DNA from: Paenibacillus sp. FSL R10-2734
GTDB lineage: Bacteria; Bacillota; Bacilli; Paenibacillales; Paenibacillaceae
NCBI RefSeq assembly: GCF_037963865.1
Contig: NZ_CP150170.1
Span: forward strand, 4,650,001 to 4,714,000
Length of the DNA: 64,000 nucleotides
Direction of reading: 5' to 3'
The notes beneath the pieces are model-generated. The model was given only the letters and a program-made list of their open reading frames with translations, did no database searches and was not told the DNA's origin. The translations under genes were made by a program, and so were the position numbers. This document shows, in pieces, positions 60,250 through 64,000 of the stretch. Within the stretch, counting starts at the first letter, position 1. The number at the start of each line of letters is the position of its first letter.

Positions 60250-61527
60250 TCACCCCTGCTCCTGTGCTGCATCCTTTATTAACGGCAACCCAGCTTCAAC
60301 CAAACGTTTGTTACGAATGAAGAAAATGGACAGTATCACAATAAACAACCCCGTTCCAACAAGAAGCCATTCAATATCAATCACATCCGAAAGCGGACCG
60401 AATATCAGCATTCCGATTGGCATCATGGAAGTCGATATCATACCAAAAACTCCAAATATGCGTCCCAAATAATCAGGATCTACTTTCTCTTGTATCATTA
60501 CGGTTGTCGGTGTATTAAAGATAGGCATAGCAACACCGAATATAGCCATCATAGCCAAGTAGACCCAAAATATAGGTACAATACCCAAAGCTAACGTACA
60601 AACGCCCATAATCATGCTAGCGAAAGTCATCGTATATACTTTGTTGCGGAAACCGCCCCATGATGCAATAATCGCTCCGCCAGCCATCATACCGATAGAG
60701 AAAGCAATTTCAATAGCTGTCAATCGCCAATAATCATCTCCAAAGCTGCGTGTCACTTGTAGCGGTGTTAAAAATGCTGCCGGTGCCATCAATACAAAGA
60801 AAAAGGCGAAAAAGATAAAAAAGGTCTTGAGAAAGCTGTGGGTTTTAATATAGTTCAAACCCTGTTTAAAGTCATCCAAATAGCTAGTCGTTTGCTTATC
60901 AGTCGCTTTTTTATGCAAAGATATTTTCAAAAAGAAAGATAATGTAATGATCGCTATCGCCGCTGTGACAACATCGATAAAGAAAATCACCTCGATTGTT
61001 GACAGTGTAAGCAACGACGCGCTTACGATAGGCGCAACAAACATCATAAGCGCTTGAAGACTTCCGTTTATTCCATTTACCTTCGTCAGCTTATCCTCTG
61101 GTACGATTTGAGGTAATATTGCCCCAACGGCAGGCGTTTGAATCCCTGCTCCGAGCGCGCGTACTGCAGCAATGGCGAACAATAACCATATCTCGTCATA
61201 ACCCAACAAAAATGTAATGGCTAAAATCAGTGTGACAAAGGCAATTATCGCATCTGCTATAATAATAAGATATTTTCGATTGAAACGATCTGCCCATACT
61301 CCTGCAAACGGAGATAATATAAAGGTAGGAATGAAACCACAAATAATAAATAACGTCATCATCATACCCGATTTTGTTGTGAGTGTTACGTACCACATTA
61401 TTGCATATTGAACTAATGCAGAGCCAAATAACGAAAATGTTTGACTACTTAAAAAGATAATAATATCCCGTTTCCAATGTTTTTTGTTTGGTGATTCAGT
61501 TGGTATCACTTTATCTAACTCCTCCAT
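60250..61527 (-). CDS. MFS transporter, DHA3 (Mef-like) family
   Basis: 425 residues with 12 predicted spans. The loop 2-3 motif is GVWADRFNRKYLIIIADAII (residues about 74-93), typical of DHA3 multidrug/macrolide exporters such as Mef(A). Helix 5 has APIVSASLL; a long loop (HKKATDKQTTSYLDDFKQGL) separates the halves. The substrate is unknown. It is monocistronic, with an AT-rich upstream region (61528-61768) in which I see no gene. Confidence 0.88.
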   Translation of the reverse strand: MEELDKVIPTESPNKKHWKRDIIIFLSSQTFSLFGSALVQYAIMWYVTLTTKSGMMMTLFIICGFIPTFILSPFAGVWADRFNRKYLIIIADAIIAFVTLILAITFLLGYDEIWLLFAIAAVRALGAGIQTPAVGAILPQIVPEDKLTKVNGINGSLQALMMFVAPIVSASLLTLSTIEVIFFIDVVTAAIAIITLSFFLKISLHKKATDKQTTSYLDDFKQGLNYIKTHSFLKTFFIFFAFFFVLMAPAAFLTPLQVTRSFGDDYWRLTAIEIAFSIGMMAGGAIIASWGGFRNKVYTMTFASMIMGVCTLALGIVPIFWVYLAMMAIFGVAMPIFNTPTTVMIQEKVDPDYLGRIFGVFGMISTSMMPIGMLIFGPLSDVIDIEWLLVGTGLFIVILSIFFIRNKRLVEAGLPLIKDAAQEQG

Positions 61528-61768
61528 TTTAAAAAAATAACATCACACTCTTCCCACTCGTTTACTTCAATTAATAACCAAAACCGTTATTTCTAATCCT
61601 ATGTACGAGTATTTTGTATAAATCCACATTCCTAGAATAACACAGAAATATTCAAAATTTAGACCTTTTTCTTTAGCCAATCCAAAAAGCATCATCTCTT
61701 CTCTCTAAACCGCGGTTACTCACACGAAGCATGGAATTAAGGTTTGCTTGTCAGTCTGTGCACATAAA

Positions 61769-61803
61769 AGCCGGTATGCCCTCTTTCGAAGAGTTACCGG
61801 CTC
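61769..61803. terminator. Bidirectional terminator
   Basis: AGCCGGTA and TACCGGCT enclose CTCTTTCGAAGAG; T-rich on both sides (CTCTTTG on plus, TTTTATG on minus). It ends the DUF1048/ABC operon. Confidence 0.82.
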
Positions 61804-61909
61804 TTTGTTTATCACTAATTCATTTCTCACCAACAACTCTCCATTTATGCAAACAAATCGATCATACTAGTTAGAAGTTCGCGAGCCGTTTGCCGGTCTT
61901 TTTTAGCGT

Positions 61910-62674
61910 TTATTTCATTCTCCGTTTATAAACCCGCATGGCCGAAGCCCAGAAGAACCCGAGTATTGCCAAGCTCCATAAAACCGCCACAAGCGTAGTT
62001 TTATCCGCCGTTCCTCCGAGTAAAAGTGAACGAATGCTCTCGATAAGCGGCGTCATGGGCTGATATTCCGCGAATGCGCGGATCGCCGCGGGCATGCTGT
62101 CAGTCGGGGCAAAGGCTGAGCTAACGAATAAAAGCAACATCAGAATGTAAGAAAACACTCCGGCTCCCTCAAAAGATTTGGCAAGCAAGCCAAAGGTGAC
62201 GGCAATCCAAGTAAACGCAAGAACACTAAGCAACAAAATGCCAATAGCTAATACCCAACCGAGTACATCCGCTTTCGGTCGAAATCCCATGCCGAAGGCA
62301 ACGAGGAATATGGCAAGCAATGAAATGACGTTAAAAACTAATGATGCCACCACATGACCACCTAGAATGGAGGCTTTTGCGATCGGCATGGAGTGGAATC
62401 GCTCGAATATTCCTTTCGTGAGATCATTATTGATACGGAGAGAAGAATAGGCCACGCCACTGGCAATACAAAAAAGCAATATTCCGGGAACAATATAATC
62501 GATATACCTTACATCACCAGTGTTCATCGCTCCGCCAAAGATGTAAACGAAGAGCAGCATGATCATGATCGGCATGGCGATGACGGTAATAATCGTATCG
62601 ATGCTACGCGTGGAGTGACGGATGACACGCCCACTCATGACGGCGGTATCGCCTAGAAAATGAATGAATTTCAT
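61910..62674 (-). CDS. ABC-2 type permease, DrrB-like
   Basis: 254 residues, six spans, with the ABC-2 signature around MPAAIRAFAEYQPMTPLIES and LLLGG near the C-terminus. The N-terminus FLGDTAVMSGRVIRHSTRSI precedes the first span. It pairs with the ATPase gene upstream (4-base overlap). This resembles daunorubicin-type efflux permeases; the substrate is unknown. Confidence 0.88.
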   Translation of the reverse strand: MKFIHFLGDTAVMSGRVIRHSTRSIDTIITVIAMPIMIMLLFVYIFGGAMNTGDVRYIDYIVPGILLFCIASGVAYSSLRINNDLTKGIFERFHSMPIAKASILGGHVVASLVFNVISLLAIFLVAFGMGFRPKADVLGWVLAIGILLLSVLAFTWIAVTFGLLAKSFEGAGVFSYILMLLLFVSSAFAPTDSMPAAIRAFAEYQPMTPLIESIRSLLLGGTADKTTLVAVLWSLAILGFFWASAMRVYKRRMK

Positions 62675-63615
62675 TGGAAGTCCTCCTTTTTGCTGGTGAC
62701 GATTGCGAGAAACACATCTTCAAGCGTGGGCAGTTTCTGAGCAAACTCGGCAATTTCTATGTCACTTTCTGCCGCTTTCGTTAGTAATCGCATCATTTGC
62801 TTTGTACTTCCATCAGTAATGACCGAGAGCGTGAGATTGTTCGAATCTGCAGTTGCGTTGAATTCCTTTAACAGGTCGCGTGCTTGATTTAGCGTTGTTT
62901 CATTGTCGAATCGAAGTTCGATATGCCCCCGAGGCAATCTGTTTTTAAGCTCCGCCGGACTGCCGCTTGCCACGATATGACCTTCGTGTAAAATCGCGAT
63001 TTGATCGGCTAGATGGTCGGCTTCCTCTAAATACTGTGTCGTTAAAAAGACAGTGACACCCGATCTCGCTAAATCCTTGATCATATCCCACATAGCAATA
63101 CGGGCTTGTGGGTCAAGACCGGTGGTCGGCTCGTCGAGAAAGATAACCGACGGGTTGCCTAATAAGCTCATAGCCAAATCCAAGCGCCGACACATACCTC
63201 CGGAATAAGTAGAGATTCGGCGGTCAGCGGCATCGAGCAAGTCAAAGCGGCGCAGCAACTCCTCAGCTTGTTTGTCAGGGTCGGGCAAATGGCGAAGTTT
63301 GGCCATCATTCGCAGATTCTCGCGCCCAGTCAGGATATAGTCTGCGGTTACGCTTTGTCCTGTCAGGCTGATCTCCTTGCGAACATGTTCGGGTTGTTTA
63401 GTTACATCACTTCCATTAATCTTTGCGCTACCGCTGTCGGGCTGGAGCAAGGTAGCAAGAATTTTGATCATTGTGGTTTTACCAGCTCCGTTGGATCCGA
63501 GAAGGGCAAAGGTTGAACCCTTCTGTACGGTGAGGTCCACCCCTCGCAACACTGCTACGTTTTTATAGGATTTTTTGAGGCCGATTACCTCAATAGCCCA
63601 ATCGTTCGATGTCAT
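62671..63615 (-). CDS. ABC transporter ATP-binding protein, DrrA-like
   Basis: 314 residues. Walker A LLGSNGAGKTT (about 34-44), signature STYSGGMCRRLDLAMSL, Walker B VIFLDEPTTGLDP, H-loop changed to Gln (FLTTQYLEEAD), as is usual in DrrA-type ATPases. The C-terminal extension ends LPTLEDVFLAIV, the CREEM-like DrrA tail. It lies 12 bases after the DUF1048 gene. Confidence 0.92.
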   Translation of the reverse strand: MTSNDWAIEVIGLKKSYKNVAVLRGVDLTVQKGSTFALLGSNGAGKTTMIKILATLLQPDSGSAKINGSDVTKQPEHVRKEISLTGQSVTADYILTGRENLRMMAKLRHLPDPDKQAEELLRRFDLLDAADRRISTYSGGMCRRLDLAMSLLGNPSVIFLDEPTTGLDPQARIAMWDMIKDLARSGVTVFLTTQYLEEADHLADQIAILHEGHIVASGSPAELKNRLPRGHIELRFDNETTLNQARDLLKEFNATADSNNLTLSVITDGSTKQMMRLLTKAAESDIEIAEFAQKLPTLEDVFLAIVTSKKEDFQ

Positions 63616-63627
63616 CCTAATCTCCCC

Positions 63628-63981
63628 CTATCTTCCAAGTTTTTTATGAATGGATTCGTTCATTTTAGTTCGCATTTTCCCTGTCCAAGTTTGAGCTGAA
63701 ACACCTTCAAGCAAACCGTCGCAGAATGCCATAACGTCATCCCCTACAATTTCCAGAACATCTCGACCTTCAGCAGCCCCCATCTCAAACATGTCGAGCA
63801 TTTCGGGGAACAGGTTGATGACGCTAGAATCGTTAGACGAGAAGTTCAGCATGTATCGCGATGCGATATTGTAAACTTCGCGGTAATCGTTCGGGAGCGC
63901 TTTTGAACGTTTTACGCACTCTTTGTACGCTTTCTTTTGAACACGCAAATCTTTTAGCCAAGCGGAAAAGTTCTTATACAC
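63628..63981 (-). CDS. DUF1048 protein
   Basis: 117 residues from a GTG at 63981 preceded by AAAGGAGG. It has the family's pattern KNFSAWLKDLRVQKKAYKEC, then MLDMFEMGAAEGRDVLEIVG and DVMAFCDGLL. DUF1048 proteins usually lie between a PadR regulator and a Drr-type exporter; the PadR gene would be just beyond the right edge. Function unknown, cytosolic. Confidence 0.88.
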   Translation of the reverse strand: MYKNFSAWLKDLRVQKKAYKECVKRSKALPNDYREVYNIASRYMLNFSSNDSSVINLFPEMLDMFEMGAAEGRDVLEIVGDDVMAFCDGLLEGVSAQTWTGKMRTKMNESIHKKLGR

Positions 63982-64000
63982 GGCTATCCTCCTTTAGTTG

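Overview
The window reads as a chromosomal segment of a spore-forming Firmicute, most likely Paenibacillus or a close relative. The evidence is the minus-strand core block rpmF/yceD, fapR-plsX-fabH-fabD-fabG-acpP-fabF-rnc-smc-ftsY, the neighbouring ylbM(tmcAL)/ylbL(sepM)/ylbJ/coaD/rsmD set, sporulation-type small proteins, strong AGGAGG ribosome sites, and several intergenic repeat families of the kind common in Paenibacillus. No rRNA, tRNA, CRISPR array or complete insertion sequence was seen.

Layout. 1-3.9 kb: a GNAT-like gene cut by the window edge and two decayed genes (a large LuxR/MalT-type regulator interrupted by one amber codon, and an eroded aminoglycoside-phosphotransferase-family gene). 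4.1-5.4 kb: a tetR-map pair. 5.4-11.3 kb: an unknown gene flanked by a hairpin repeat, a cluster of three tiny proteins, a GntR-ABC operon, an epimerase and a stress protein. 11.4-17.4 kb: hrpB, a GNAT gene, a DUF1992 gene, a 245-bp tandem array, and overlapping convergent SRPBCC and SDR genes. 17.5-20.9 kb: ATP-grasp / alpha-E / transglutaminase operon. 21.4-34.5 kb: ftsY, smc, rnc, the fatty-acid synthesis operon with its FapR operator, rpmF and yceD. 34.8-39.5 kb: tmcAL, sepM, ylbJ, coaD, rsmD. 39.8-43.5 kb: a small HTH operon, a tandem triplication of a 31-residue YjcZ-like gene, and a phage-type holin plus glucosaminidase. 43.6-50.3 kb: nitrite assimilation locus nirB-nirD-nirC-cobA with a divergent ANTAR regulator and a TrpD2-like gene. 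50.4-57.2 kb: pentapeptide, PilZ, a five-gene double-ABC/GntR operon, two paralogous Greek-key-like proteins, and a sulfurtransferase. 57.3-60.1 kb: a 52-bp tandem array, a frameshifted regulator and sulfurtransferase gene relics. 60.2-64 kb: an MFS exporter and a DUF1048/ABC operon running off the right edge.

The most notable finding is the leader of nirB. It can form two adjacent hairpins, each with a six-base loop having A at position 1 and G at position 4. The second hairpin shares bases with a complete intrinsic terminator. This is the architecture of ANTAR antitermination, and an ANTAR protein with a receiver domain lacking the usual aspartate is encoded divergently next door, followed by a TrpD2-like gene. 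Other strong regulatory signals are a near-perfect FapR operator upstream of fapR and promoter-overlapping inverted repeats at both GntR-ABC loci.
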